Source: UBA6107 sp034430175 (GTDB lineage Bacteria; Chloroflexota; Anaerolineae; Anaerolineales; Anaerolineaceae). From it: DNA of 64,000 nucleotides. This document shows positions 43,158 through 51,690 of the stretch, piece after piece (position 1 is the first letter of the stretch; each line of letters opens with the position of its first letter). The notes under the pieces are model-generated. The model saw nothing but the letters and a program-made list of their open reading frames with translations. It did no database searches and had not been told where the DNA came from. The position numbers and the translations under genes are program-made. The stretch is taken from NCBI GenBank assembly GCA_034430175.1, contig DAOUFI010000025.1:83623-147622 (forward strand), in the 5' to 3' direction.

Positions 43158-44579
43158 ATGTGGAACAAGTATTATTGTGTTTCAACAATAGATGATGCAT
43201 TAAAAATTTTGGCCGAGAATCCGGGAAAAGCAAAATTGATCGCTGGTGGCACGGATGTTGTTCTTGAACTTGAAAAAGAAATCCATCCACAAATTGAAAT
43301 ACTGGTAGATATATCCAGAGTAGAAAGCCTGGACCACATCATTTTGGAGGATGATGATGTGGTTCATTTAGGCGCTATGACAACCCATAACCATTGTGTA
43401 AATTCGAAGATCATACAGAATTTCGCACCATTACTCGCTGAGGCCTGCTATAGCGTTGGCTCACCACAAATCAGAAATCGTGGCACAGTTGTTGGAAACC
43501 TAGTGACTGCTTCTCCAGCCAACGATACAATCTCGCCTTTGATGGCATTGGATGCTGTTCTTACAGTACGATCGATTGATGGGGAAAGATTAGTCCCATT
43601 ACGAGAATTCTATTCTGGTGTGAGAAAAACGGTTCTTCGACCCGGAGAGATTGTAACGGATGTGGCTTTTAGAGCAATGAGGAAAGAAGAAAAAGGAACT
43701 TTTATAAAGTACGCTTTAAGAAAAGCTCAAGCAATCTCTCTGGTTAACGCAACAATAATTCTAAATATGGATGGCAACCGAGTCAGCAACTGCTCGATTG
43801 CTCTTGGAGCGGTCGCTCCAGTGATCATTGCATCAGAAAAGGCGCAATCATTCCTGATTGGAAAAATATTAAATAAAGAAAATATCCAACAGGCATCTGA
43901 CCTGGTGACACAAGATATTTCACCCATAAGTGATATCCGAAGTTCGGCGGATTATCGCGACAAAATTGCTTCTATCATTGTGAAAAGGGGCTTGGAAAAG
44001 CTTGCTTCTGATGATTCTCGGGACAATTCTGTTCCAATTAATCCAGTTGTTTTGTGGGGAAAGACCACACCCAATCATAAGAAACTGGATGTCACAAAGT
44101 TTTTTACGACTGATAGTTCTGAGATTCGGACGAAGATCAATGGAAAAGAATATCGGTTTCAATCTGGGCAGCAGAAATCTTTACTCCATCTATTAAGGGA
44201 TGAAGCGGGTCTGGCGGGGACGAAAGAAGGTTGCGGCGAAGGTGAATGCGGCGCTTGTACTGTTTACCTGGATGGAGTGGCTGTAATGAGTTGTCTTGTG
44301 CCAGCTCCAAGAGCTGATGGTGCTGAAATCACAACGATTGAGGGAATTACAAATGGGGAAAAATTGCATCCAGTTCAGAAAGCCTTTATTGATGAAGGAG
44401 CAGTTCAATGTGGTTATTGCACGCCAGGATTCATTATGTCGGCGGTAAAATTATTTGAAGAGTACAGCAACCCTGACATAGATCAAATAAAAATGGCAAT
44501 CACTGGCAATTTATGCAGATGCACTGGTTACTATAAAATTGTAAAAGCGATTGAAAGTGTAGCAGAAAGAACGGGGTAA
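43158..44579 (+). CDS. Fused FAD-binding and 2Fe-2S subunit of a molybdenum hydroxylase
   Basis: 473 residues. Residues 1-290 are the FAD (XdhB/CoxM) module: KLIAGGTDVVLELEKEIHPQ, GSPQIRNRGTVVGNLVTASP with the usual second FAD motif, and a CODH-flavoprotein C-domain. After a linker of about 45 residues comes a 2Fe-2S module: CGEGECGACTVYLDG, VQCGYCTPGFIMSAVKLF and GNLCRCTGYYKIVKAI. No Mo subunit follows; it must pair with the 972-aa protein or with one encoded elsewhere. ATG 43158 sits one base after the xdhC stop. The fusion order FAD then 2Fe-2S is seen in purine-degradation enzymes such as YgfM-like sets. Confidence 0.92.
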   Translation: MWNKYYCVSTIDDALKILAENPGKAKLIAGGTDVVLELEKEIHPQIEILVDISRVESLDHIILEDDDVVHLGAMTTHNHCVNSKIIQNFAPLLAEACYSVGSPQIRNRGTVVGNLVTASPANDTISPLMALDAVLTVRSIDGERLVPLREFYSGVRKTVLRPGEIVTDVAFRAMRKEEKGTFIKYALRKAQAISLVNATIILNMDGNRVSNCSIALGAVAPVIIASEKAQSFLIGKILNKENIQQASDLVTQDISPISDIRSSADYRDKIASIIVKRGLEKLASDDSRDNSVPINPVVLWGKTTPNHKKLDVTKFFTTDSSEIRTKINGKEYRFQSGQQKSLLHLLRDEAGLAGTKEGCGEGECGACTVYLDGVAVMSCLVPAPRADGAEITTIEGITNGEKLHPVQKAFIDEGAVQCGYCTPGFIMSAVKLFEEYSNPDIDQIKMAITGNLCRCTGYYKIVKAIESVAERTG

Positions 44580-44589
44580 AAAAAACAAT

Positions 44590-44949
44590 ATGACCATTTA
44601 CTCGACAAATAGCGATAAGAAAGACAACTCTTCAAAACAACCTGTTCATCCAGTATGGAGCGGTATAGGATGTGCTTTGATGATCATCCTCCCTATCATT
44701 TCATATATCGCAGGCGATTATTTTGTAAGCAACGCGGAATTGTATAAATGGGTAGTAATTCCTCCGGAACTGGTGAAAGATATATTTAAAGATCACTTGA
44801 TTTTGGTCAAATTACTTTACACAGCGATCTTCATCGCGATCATGTACCTTTTGTTGATAGTGATCACTGTATTTGTCAATAAGTTCTTTGGCCCTTCTCG
44901 ATACGGTCCATATGATATTCCTTTGGATAAAGTTGAGAGAAAGAAGTAG
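44590..44949 (+). CDS. Small membrane protein of the molybdenum hydroxylase operon
   Basis: 119 residues with two clear membrane helices (IGCALMIILPIISYIAGDYF and LLYTAIFIAIMYLLLIVITVFV), an acidic loop between them and a cytoplasmic tail FFGPSRYGPYDIPLDKVERK. I do not recognise the family. It lies 10 bp after the FAD/2Fe-2S gene and 32 bp before the first MocA-like gene and therefore is part of the operon. It might anchor an enzyme or transport a small substrate; nothing in the sequence proves either. Confidence 0.72.
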   Translation: MTIYSTNSDKKDNSSKQPVHPVWSGIGCALMIILPIISYIAGDYFVSNAELYKWVVIPPELVKDIFKDHLILVKLLYTAIFIAIMYLLLIVITVFVNKFFGPSRYGPYDIPLDKVERKK

Positions 44950-44981
44950 CCCCAATTTTATGTGTAATAATTGAGGAATCA

Positions 44982-45587
44982 GTGCAAAAATCTGCGAAAA
45001 CAGCCGGTGTCGTGTTAGCAGCAGGCGGAGCGACAAGATTTGGCACACCGAAACAACTGCTTCATTTTGGTAAAAATACATTTATAGAGCAGGTGATAGA
45101 GACATGTATAGATGTTGATTTGTCGCCAATTGTCGTAGTTTTAGGCTTTGAAGCGAATTTAGTCTATGAAAAGATAAAAAGATATGGAAATCGAATAAAA
45201 GTGATTGTTAATTCAAACTGGCAATTTGGTCAAAGCCTTTCAATGCGCATAGCCATTCCATACATTTTAAATTCACCTTCCTCACTTTTTCTTTTAAGCG
45301 ATCAACCACAAATTCCACCATCTCTTTTGCTAAAATTAATTGACAAGTTTTCATCAGGAGAGTTTGAAATTGTTGCGCCTTTTTTTGGGGAACAAAGGGG
45401 AAATCCGGTTTTATTTTCAAGAAGTTTATTCTGTGAGTTATCCAAGCTTTCGGGAGATAAGGGGGGGAGACAATTATTTAACAAACACCAAGTCGAACGC
45501 GTAGATTGGGATGACGATCGTATATTGATTGACGTTGATACACCTGAAGATTATAAACTACTAAAGAGAGCATATGGCTTTAAATGA
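44982..45587 (+). CDS. MocA-like molybdopterin nucleotidyltransferase (copy 1)
   Basis: 201 residues. The nucleotidyltransferase fold is evident: GVVLAAGGATRFGTPKQLLHF (nucleotide loop with the signature Lys), NWQFGQSLSMRIAI, LLSDQPQIPPSLLLKLID (metal Asp in SDQP) and VAPFFGEQRGNPVLFSR, VDVDTPEDYKLLK. MocA adds CMP to molybdopterin, releasing PPi; MobA-type enzymes use GTP. GTG 44982 is the start with GAGGA four bases upstream. The second copy overlaps it by 14 bp. Confidence 0.9.
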   Translation: MQKSAKTAGVVLAAGGATRFGTPKQLLHFGKNTFIEQVIETCIDVDLSPIVVVLGFEANLVYEKIKRYGNRIKVIVNSNWQFGQSLSMRIAIPYILNSPSSLFLLSDQPQIPPSLLLKLIDKFSSGEFEIVAPFFGEQRGNPVLFSRSLFCELSKLSGDKGGRQLFNKHQVERVDWDDDRILIDVDTPEDYKLLKRAYGFK

Positions 45588-46176
45588 TTCAGTGTTTGCG
45601 TTGATCCTTGCAGCAGGGCAATCAAAACGCATGCATCAGTCAAAGATCATTTTACCTTGGGGAAATACTACAATTATTGGACATATAATTTCTCTTTTTA
45701 GGAAATCAGGTATTAGTGATGTGTTTGTGGTTACGGGAGGATACCGTGAGGCTGTTGAACTCGAAGTTGCAAAAGCAGGCGGTAGATCAATATTCAATGC
45801 AAATTACGCGAATGATGAATTGACAATTTCACTTCAAGTTGGCATGGGATCAATTTCACTTAATAATTATTCTGCTGGTTTTATCTCCTTGGGAGATCAG
45901 CCCAATATCCATCAAGAAGATATAAAAAAATTGCTTGAAATTCATCGATTAGTTCCTGAAAAGATAGTCATCCCAAGTTTTAATTTCCGTCGCGGTCATC
46001 CGTGGCTTGTTCCTTCAAGGTATTTTGATGAATTAACCAAGCTTGCACCTCATGAAACACTCAGGACCTTTCTTAATAAACATAACGACGACATTGAATA
46101 TGTCGTCGTTAATGATGATGATATCCTCACAGATCTTGATACACCGGAAGATTACGAACGGTTAAAACCAAAATAA
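45574..46176 (+). CDS. MocA-like molybdopterin nucleotidyltransferase (copy 2)
   Basis: 200 residues, the same family as the previous gene but not a recent duplicate: FALILAAGQSKRMHQSKIIL, GDVFVVTGGYREAVELEVAK-like segment, LTISLQVGMGSI, ISLGDQPNIHQEDIKKLL, SFNFRRGHPWLVPSRYF and LTDLDTPEDYERLK. The GHP motif replaces the GNP seen in copy 1, a residue pair that often separates nucleotide preference in MobA/MocA proteins. It is the last gene of the operon, ending 7 bp before the convergent DUF2007 gene. Confidence 0.9.
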   Translation: MALNDSVFALILAAGQSKRMHQSKIILPWGNTTIIGHIISLFRKSGISDVFVVTGGYREAVELEVAKAGGRSIFNANYANDELTISLQVGMGSISLNNYSAGFISLGDQPNIHQEDIKKLLEIHRLVPEKIVIPSFNFRRGHPWLVPSRYFDELTKLAPHETLRTFLNKHNDDIEYVVVNDDDILTDLDTPEDYERLKPK

Positions 46177-46182
46177 CTCATA

Positions 46183-46473
46183 CTAATCCGGAACATCCTG
46201 TGAAGTTTCTTCAGAGTCCAAATCATCCTTTATTTCCAATTTACCCGATTTCATCTCTGCGATTATCTTTTTCGCTTCTTTTATAAAATTTTCAGGGACG
46301 ATCACATCGACTTCACCCAAAGGGCCAACGGTCAAGCCATACGTAGTTCCAGCGGATTCCTGATTTATGAAAGAGGGGATTCCAAACGATTCAAGTAGTA
46401 ATTTTACCGTTTCAGCTTCCAATTTACCATTTGCGACAAATACGACATCATCACGAATTTTGCGTTGAAACAT
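46183..46473 (-). CDS. DUF2007 family protein
   Basis: 96 residues. The short fold with DDVVFVANGKLEAETVKLLL, FGIPSFINQESAGTTYGLT and GEVDVIVPENFIKEAKKIIA matches the DUF2007 'putative signal transducing protein' family. Function unknown. It overlaps the mrfB-like gene by 23 bp and is therefore the third gene of that unit. Its stop lies 6 bp from the stop of the convergent MocA-like gene. Confidence 0.85.
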   Translation of the reverse strand: MFQRKIRDDVVFVANGKLEAETVKLLLESFGIPSFINQESAGTTYGLTVGPLGEVDVIVPENFIKEAKKIIAEMKSGKLEIKDDLDSEETSQDVPD

Positions 46474-47707
46474 GGTTTTTATCCTTTTGGCTAGCTAACA
46501 TTAATCGACTTTTCCTTTTCTTTAGCTCCTTGCTTAATTGTCTACCTTGATAACTATGATACCCTCTTTTTGATAAGATCCGATCCGCTGATTCGGTACA
46601 TTCGAGCGCTTTTTGTATATCATGAGCGGAATGCTCATAATATTTGGCCAGCTCAACCGCTGACTCAATATCTCCCATTTCTAAGGCAACCTTCCAGAAT
46701 GTAATTGCTTCGTCGTATCTTTCCTGTTTCTTGTACATCGCGCCAATATATTTGATCGATTGCAAATGCATTTCTTCTGGAAGTGTCTCTGATTCGACAC
46801 ATTCAAGAAATATCGATTCTGCAAGATCGTTAATCTTCATTTCCCAAAATAATTGACCGATTGAGAAATAGTCCACTGGATGCAGATTCTCAATTGTACT
46901 TATTTGATCAAAGGAGTTGGAGATGTGAAGGAATAACGCAGCAAGTGAAACGATATCCATACCATTATGATAGATTACCCCTTTTAATGGCTCAGCATTA
47001 CCAGTTTTTAGATAATCAAAATAGATCTCCGGTATCATCCATCCAGGAACTTCTTCCTGAGTTCGGGGGATATGGAGGATTTCTTGTTCTAGATCCTGTA
47101 GCGCTCGGCTTTTAAGGCGATTCTTCCAAAGTTTACGCGCCAGGAATAGCAAGTCAAGATGAGACAGATCCTCGAATGGAATGGGAATGCGGTTCATCAC
47201 ATATCTGGCTCTGAGTAATGGAATATCAAAGGCTTTACCGTTGAATGAAACAAATCCAGAGAATTTTTCAATGAAATTACTAATTTCTAGAAGCATGGAA
47301 GCTTCTTCTGTTGGGTCACGGATGATGTACTGGACAAGATTAAAGCCATTTTTATCGAAATAACCCAAGCCCACCAAAAATGCCAACGTACCTGTACCGC
47401 CGGAAAGTCCAGTGGTTTCTGTATCAATAAATAGCAAACTGGATAATTCCTTCCCTCGAACACCTTGAGCCTTACCGGCATCAGCTACAAGAGAAAAATC
47501 GTCTTTCATGATAAAGGTGACATCTCCGTGCTGATAGTTCCATGGATAGAATGACCTGGTCAGATGACAGGAGCCCTGTGAATTTGAGACTTCTTCACCC
47601 TCGATAGTCTCTTCAAAGGATTTGGAGGTTTCTCCCTTCCGTTTGTTAGGAACCTGGTTTGCCTGGACAAGTCCAAGCGCTTTTAATCGATCAAAGAGAG
47701 GGTCCAT
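46451..47707 (-). CDS. mrfB: MrfB/YprB-like exonuclease with C-terminal TPR-like repeats
   Basis: 418 residues. The RNase H-like exonuclease domain holds DEDD-type motifs: LLFIDTETTGLSGGTGTLAF (Asp/Glu), FVSFNGKAFDIPLLRARYVM (Asp), HLDLLFLARKLWKNRLKSRA and YHNGMDIVSLAALFLHI (last Asp). The C-terminal 130 residues contain helical repeat pairs (RYDEAITFWKVALEMGDIES, AVELAKYYEHSAHDIQKALE) of TPR type. In B. subtilis MrfA (YprA) and MrfB (YprB) repair mitomycin-type adducts. AAGGA lies five bases before ATG 47707, and it overlaps the helicase gene by 17 bp. Assignment rests on the pair and motifs. Confidence 0.9.
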   Translation of the reverse strand: MDPLFDRLKALGLVQANQVPNKRKGETSKSFEETIEGEEVSNSQGSCHLTRSFYPWNYQHGDVTFIMKDDFSLVADAGKAQGVRGKELSSLLFIDTETTGLSGGTGTLAFLVGLGYFDKNGFNLVQYIIRDPTEEASMLLEISNFIEKFSGFVSFNGKAFDIPLLRARYVMNRIPIPFEDLSHLDLLFLARKLWKNRLKSRALQDLEQEILHIPRTQEEVPGWMIPEIYFDYLKTGNAEPLKGVIYHNGMDIVSLAALFLHISNSFDQISTIENLHPVDYFSIGQLFWEMKINDLAESIFLECVESETLPEEMHLQSIKYIGAMYKKQERYDEAITFWKVALEMGDIESAVELAKYYEHSAHDIQKALECTESADRILSKRGYHSYQGRQLSKELKKRKSRLMLASQKDKNHVSTQNS

Positions 47708-50249
47708 TCAATTCCTTCCTCTCCATCAACAAGGTAAGCAAATAACTCGTTTCACGTTTACCCCCCAGCCCAGATTCGGATGACGGACCTACGCAAGATG
47801 GACAGCCATCCTGACACCGGCAGTGTTCGATTAGATCATAAGCATTTTGAAGCAACTCGAAATGCTTATGATACAAAGTTTCTACCAGACCCATCCCGGC
47901 AGGAATCGCGTCATAGAGCAAAATTACCGGCTGGTTGTCTGCGAAATCAGCGGCTGGATCAGCATAAGAACCCAGATCAGATTCGTCGCACATCACAAAG
48001 AGTGGAGCCAGACTGTTCAGTGAATATTTCAGGCCTGAGATCGCACTTCGAATTCTGACATTTATCTCGGCTAAACGGTGACAGTTGGGACACAGCGTTA
48101 CCAGGTTCTCCAACTCATTGGCTTTGATAGGATCCGTGAACATTCGGAATGGAACTTTATGATGCACATGATGCGGCCTATCGGCTTCAGGAAGTCCACA
48201 AATTCGACATCGGTACTGGTCGCGTTGTCGCGCAAGGTTGCGTTGTTTCTCCCAGGTAGGGCCATAATCATTGGCATCACTGAACCACATCTTTTCTTCG
48301 CGCATCTTCTCGACAATATTGGGATGGATACAAATCCAATATCCAAAGGTACGTAACTTCGTTTCAGGAAGCTGCAACGGTTCTACCGAAAGGATCGCTC
48401 TGGTTTCCCAATCGATCCTTTTAAAAGCATCGATGCGGCTGGTAACTTCGATCTCACTGAAATGAATATCACAGCCCGAGTTACTTTCCGTTTTAATATC
48501 ACGAATGATCTGAATTTCCTGACTCTTCATAGGTTCAGTGAAATAATTTGCCGTGGTTGGAGCAAGAGTCGCAATTCCGTTTTCAACATCAAGAGAATCC
48601 ACCAGATACGGGTCACCTTCGTGCAAGTATATAGCGCCCGGGTGTGTCATCCATAAGCTGCTGTTGAAATCTACCTCGCCGATTGTTCTTGGAGTCTCTC
48701 CAGAATTGACTTGAAGGAGGATCGTCTTTGTCGCAGTGCTGCGTAAGGAGATACCACTGGCAGGATAATTCTCGGATAGCCAGAAATATTTATCACCACG
48801 ATTCACCAAAACTCCCTGAAACTTTAGCACCTCAAGAAATTGTGAAACACCTTCCCAGGATAGTGAGCCAAAGGATTCTCCCTGTAAAAAAGGCAATTCA
48901 AATGTTGCACACTGAATCTGGTTGATCAAAATCAAGGGATTGTTGGGATCGATCAGAGCCGATTCTGGATTCTTATCAATTATGTATTCGGGATGCCTTA
49001 CAAGGAATTGGTCGAGAGGAGACGATGAAGCGATGAATATCGCGGCAGATTCATTGTTTTTTCGCCCGGCTCGTCCCGCCCGCTGCCGGGTAGAGGTAAT
49101 CGTTCCTGGATATCCCGCCATGAGCACCAAATCTACCCCGCCAATATCCACACCAAGTTCAAGAGCATTTGTGGCTACAGCAAGCGTGACAGATCCATTT
49201 TTCAACCCTTGCTCGATCTCGCGCCGTTCAGATTTCAGATAACCACTACGGTATCCCCGGATCGAAGTATCATTTTTTGGAAAGATTCTCCGTAACTCAT
49301 GAATGATCAATTCAACAGCTCGGCGGCTTCGAGTAAATAACAATGATTGCACCGCATATTGCATGATCATTCTCGAAAAATCGAGTGAGGCGCTGACAAT
49401 TCCCTGACGGATACCTAATTCTTCGTTGATAACAGGAGGGTTGTAGAAAATAAAATTTTTCTTTCCATGGGGAGAGCCATCCTGATCAACAAGCTTGAAA
49501 GGAAGTCCTGTTAATCTTTCAGCGAGTTCAAGAGGGTTGGCAATCGTCGCAGAGGTCAGTATAAATGTTGGTTTTGAGCCATAGAAGTCAAGGATGCGGT
49601 GTAACCTGCGGAGAACATTGGCTACGTGTGATCCAAATACTCCTCGATAGATGTGGACTTCATCCAGAACAATGAATTGCAAATGTTGGAAGAATTTAAT
49701 CCAACTCGTGTGATGTGGCAGTATACCCAGATGCAGCATATCTGGATTGGTCAAGAGGATATTTGACCTTTCTCGAATTGTGCTGCGATTGGAGGCAGGT
49801 GTATCACCATCATAAACACTCGGGATAATCAAATGGGACCTCTCAGGTGCAAAACATTCGATGACCGATTTAATTTCTGAGATTGTGGTTAATTGATCAT
49901 TGGCAAGTGCTTTGGTTGGAAAAATTAGCAACGCTCTCGAATCCAACCCCATAAGGATATTGTTTAATATTGGAAGCTGATAACAAATACTTTTTCCACT
50001 TGCAGTTCCGGTTGAAAGTACAATATTCTCATGTTCCTGAATCCGATCGATTGCCTGGCGTTGGTGAAGGTAAAGTTCATTGATCCCAACATCAGCCAAA
50101 GCCTTTATGAGATCTGCGGATAACCATTCAGGGAAGGGTTGATAGATAGGCTGTCTTTCAGATTCACGATTCCAATATGGAATATCCTGAAGAAGATCAG
50201 GAGAAGTTTGAATTGTTTTGAGAAAATTGTTAAAGTTATTTGCTTTCAT
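47691..50249 (-). CDS. mrfA: MrfA/YprA-like DEAD/H helicase with HNH insertion and DUF1998
   Basis: 852 residues. Helicase core: IVLSTGTASGKSICYQLPIL (Walker A), VLDEVHIYRGVFGSHVA (DEVH), TSATIANPLELAERL and the C-domain SVTLAVATNALELGVDIGGV with YPGTITSTRQRAGRAGRKN. The DUF1998 end reads LLYDAIPAGMGLVETLYHK and HCRCQDGCPSCVGPSSES, whose four Cys bind metal. Between them, about residues 663-730, is an HNH-type module, YRCRICGLPEADRPHHVHHK and LVTLCPNCHRLAEIN, not present in B. subtilis MrfA. MrfA acts with MrfB on DNA damage. ATG 50249 is preferred to an earlier in-frame start at 50297 that would run into the neighbouring promoter. Confidence 0.88.
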   Translation of the reverse strand: MKANNFNNFLKTIQTSPDLLQDIPYWNRESERQPIYQPFPEWLSADLIKALADVGINELYLHQRQAIDRIQEHENIVLSTGTASGKSICYQLPILNNILMGLDSRALLIFPTKALANDQLTTISEIKSVIECFAPERSHLIIPSVYDGDTPASNRSTIRERSNILLTNPDMLHLGILPHHTSWIKFFQHLQFIVLDEVHIYRGVFGSHVANVLRRLHRILDFYGSKPTFILTSATIANPLELAERLTGLPFKLVDQDGSPHGKKNFIFYNPPVINEELGIRQGIVSASLDFSRMIMQYAVQSLLFTRSRRAVELIIHELRRIFPKNDTSIRGYRSGYLKSERREIEQGLKNGSVTLAVATNALELGVDIGGVDLVLMAGYPGTITSTRQRAGRAGRKNNESAAIFIASSSPLDQFLVRHPEYIIDKNPESALIDPNNPLILINQIQCATFELPFLQGESFGSLSWEGVSQFLEVLKFQGVLVNRGDKYFWLSENYPASGISLRSTATKTILLQVNSGETPRTIGEVDFNSSLWMTHPGAIYLHEGDPYLVDSLDVENGIATLAPTTANYFTEPMKSQEIQIIRDIKTESNSGCDIHFSEIEVTSRIDAFKRIDWETRAILSVEPLQLPETKLRTFGYWICIHPNIVEKMREEKMWFSDANDYGPTWEKQRNLARQRDQYRCRICGLPEADRPHHVHHKVPFRMFTDPIKANELENLVTLCPNCHRLAEINVRIRSAISGLKYSLNSLAPLFVMCDESDLGSYADPAADFADNQPVILLYDAIPAGMGLVETLYHKHFELLQNAYDLIEHCRCQDGCPSCVGPSSESGLGGKRETSYLLTLLMERKELNGPSL

Positions 50250-50261
50250 CGACAAATGTAA

Positions 50262-50290
50262 TTGCGAAGGTATATAAATAGCATTATACT
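50262..50290 (+). promoter_or_regulatory. Promoter of the GH4-kinase operon
   Basis: TTGCGA (50262-50267) and TATACT (50285-50290) stand 17 bases apart, a good sigma-70-type pair, in the divergent gap before ATG 50331. AGGAGA precedes that ATG. No inverted repeat for a regulator is obvious. Confidence 0.6.
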
Positions 50291-50330
50291 CGGTCAAGTA
50301 TTCTATTATTGTATTTTCCAGGAGAACTTC

Positions 50331-51689
50331 ATGAAACTGACAATCATTGGCGCCGCGGGTGTAAGGACTCCGCTCATTGTCAAGGAATGCTACAAAAAAG
50401 CTGAATCCCTCGGTTTGACAGAGTTGGCTTTGTTCGATATTGATGGGAACAGACTTGAACAGATAGAAAAAGTAACCCTCTCAATTCTTGGATGCTCACA
50501 AGCTACGATGAAACGATATATCACAACCGATCCAAGGCAAGCGTTGGAAGATGCAAACTATGTGATCACTACGTTTCGGGTTGGGGGAATGGAGGCGAGG
50601 GTAGTTGACGAGCGAGTTCCACTTTCGCAGGGAGTTCTAGGGCAAGAGACGACAGGAGCGGGTGGTTTTGCCATGGGAATTCGTTCAATTCCTGTTTTGC
50701 TGGAATATATTAAGCTGATGGAGCAATATTGCCCTAATGCCTGGTTGATCAATTTTGCCAATCCCTCTGGAATGCTGGCTGAAGCAGCAATTCTGGCTGG
50801 AAGCTGGCAACGTACAGTTGGGATTTGCGACGCCCCAACCGAAGTTCAACGCGTGGTCAGTAGTTTTCTTCAAGTACCGGAAGAAGAAGTATACGTGGAT
50901 TATTTTGGTTTGAACCACCTCGGATGGACGCAGGCGATTCGAGTGCATGGAAAGGATATCCTCCCTGAATTGATCGCAGGATTTGAAAATCTGCCGATTA
51001 AAGACTTATTGCCATTCTCTGTCGAATTGATCAAATCGCTGCAAATGATTCCCAATGAATATTTATATTATTACTACTCCTCCAAAACAGCAGTTCAAAA
51101 TATCCTGAAGTCCGAAAGGACCCGCGGGGAAGAACTTGTCGCTGCCAATAATGAATTGTTCGCAGATATTTCTGCCGCGACAAATGATCCAGAATCAATA
51201 AAAGCCATCTATACCAAGTACCTCGAGGTTCGGCGTAATCATTATATGCAAGCAGAGACGGGAAAAGCAGCTATCAATGCACTGGAGCCGATTAGTCTCG
51301 AATTGCAGGGCGGTTACGCCGATGTGGCTTTGAGATTGATTCGTTCTCTGGAGACTGGGGAGAATCGAATCCATATTGTCAACACCATGAATAAAGGAGC
51401 GATTGCTGGATTACCTGATAATTGTGTGGTGGAAGTACCGTGCGTGGTTGGGAAAGATGTGATCCAACCATGTAATATAGGCAAAATCCCATTGCATTGT
51501 CTTGGGTTATTGGCACGGGTTAAAGCCTACGAAGAAATGACTATTCAGGCAGCCATTGAAGGGTCAGAGCAAAAAGCCATTGAGGCGCTTGTCATTCATC
51601 CATTAGTTTCTGATGAGAAGATTGCACGGACAATCGTCAGTCGATTCCAATCGGAGTTTGGAAATGCATTTCTTTCTGGAGTGAAATAG
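50331..51689 (+). CDS. Glycoside hydrolase family 4 (NAD/metal-dependent)
   Basis: 452 residues, full length. GH4 enzymes use NAD+ and a divalent metal for oxidation-elimination hydrolysis of (phospho)glycosides. Motifs: LTIIGAAGVRTPLIVKECYK (NAD-binding), LALFDIDGNRLEQI, VITTFRVGGMEARVVDERV, GAGGFAMGIRSIPVLL, WLINFANPSGMLAEA, GICDAPTE and YFGLNHLGWTQ. The Cys-Asp-Ala-Pro segment takes the place of the CN(V/I)P motif of 6-phospho-beta-glucosidases and is closer to the CDMP of 6-phospho-alpha-glucosidases. Specificity is therefore open. It is followed after 1 bp by a PfkB-type sugar kinase and has no PTS gene nearby. Confidence 0.9.
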   Translation: MKLTIIGAAGVRTPLIVKECYKKAESLGLTELALFDIDGNRLEQIEKVTLSILGCSQATMKRYITTDPRQALEDANYVITTFRVGGMEARVVDERVPLSQGVLGQETTGAGGFAMGIRSIPVLLEYIKLMEQYCPNAWLINFANPSGMLAEAAILAGSWQRTVGICDAPTEVQRVVSSFLQVPEEEVYVDYFGLNHLGWTQAIRVHGKDILPELIAGFENLPIKDLLPFSVELIKSLQMIPNEYLYYYYSSKTAVQNILKSERTRGEELVAANNELFADISAATNDPESIKAIYTKYLEVRRNHYMQAETGKAAINALEPISLELQGGYADVALRLIRSLETGENRIHIVNTMNKGAIAGLPDNCVVEVPCVVGKDVIQPCNIGKIPLHCLGLLARVKAYEEMTIQAAIEGSEQKAIEALVIHPLVSDEKIARTIVSRFQSEFGNAFLSGVK

Positions 51690-51690
51690 C

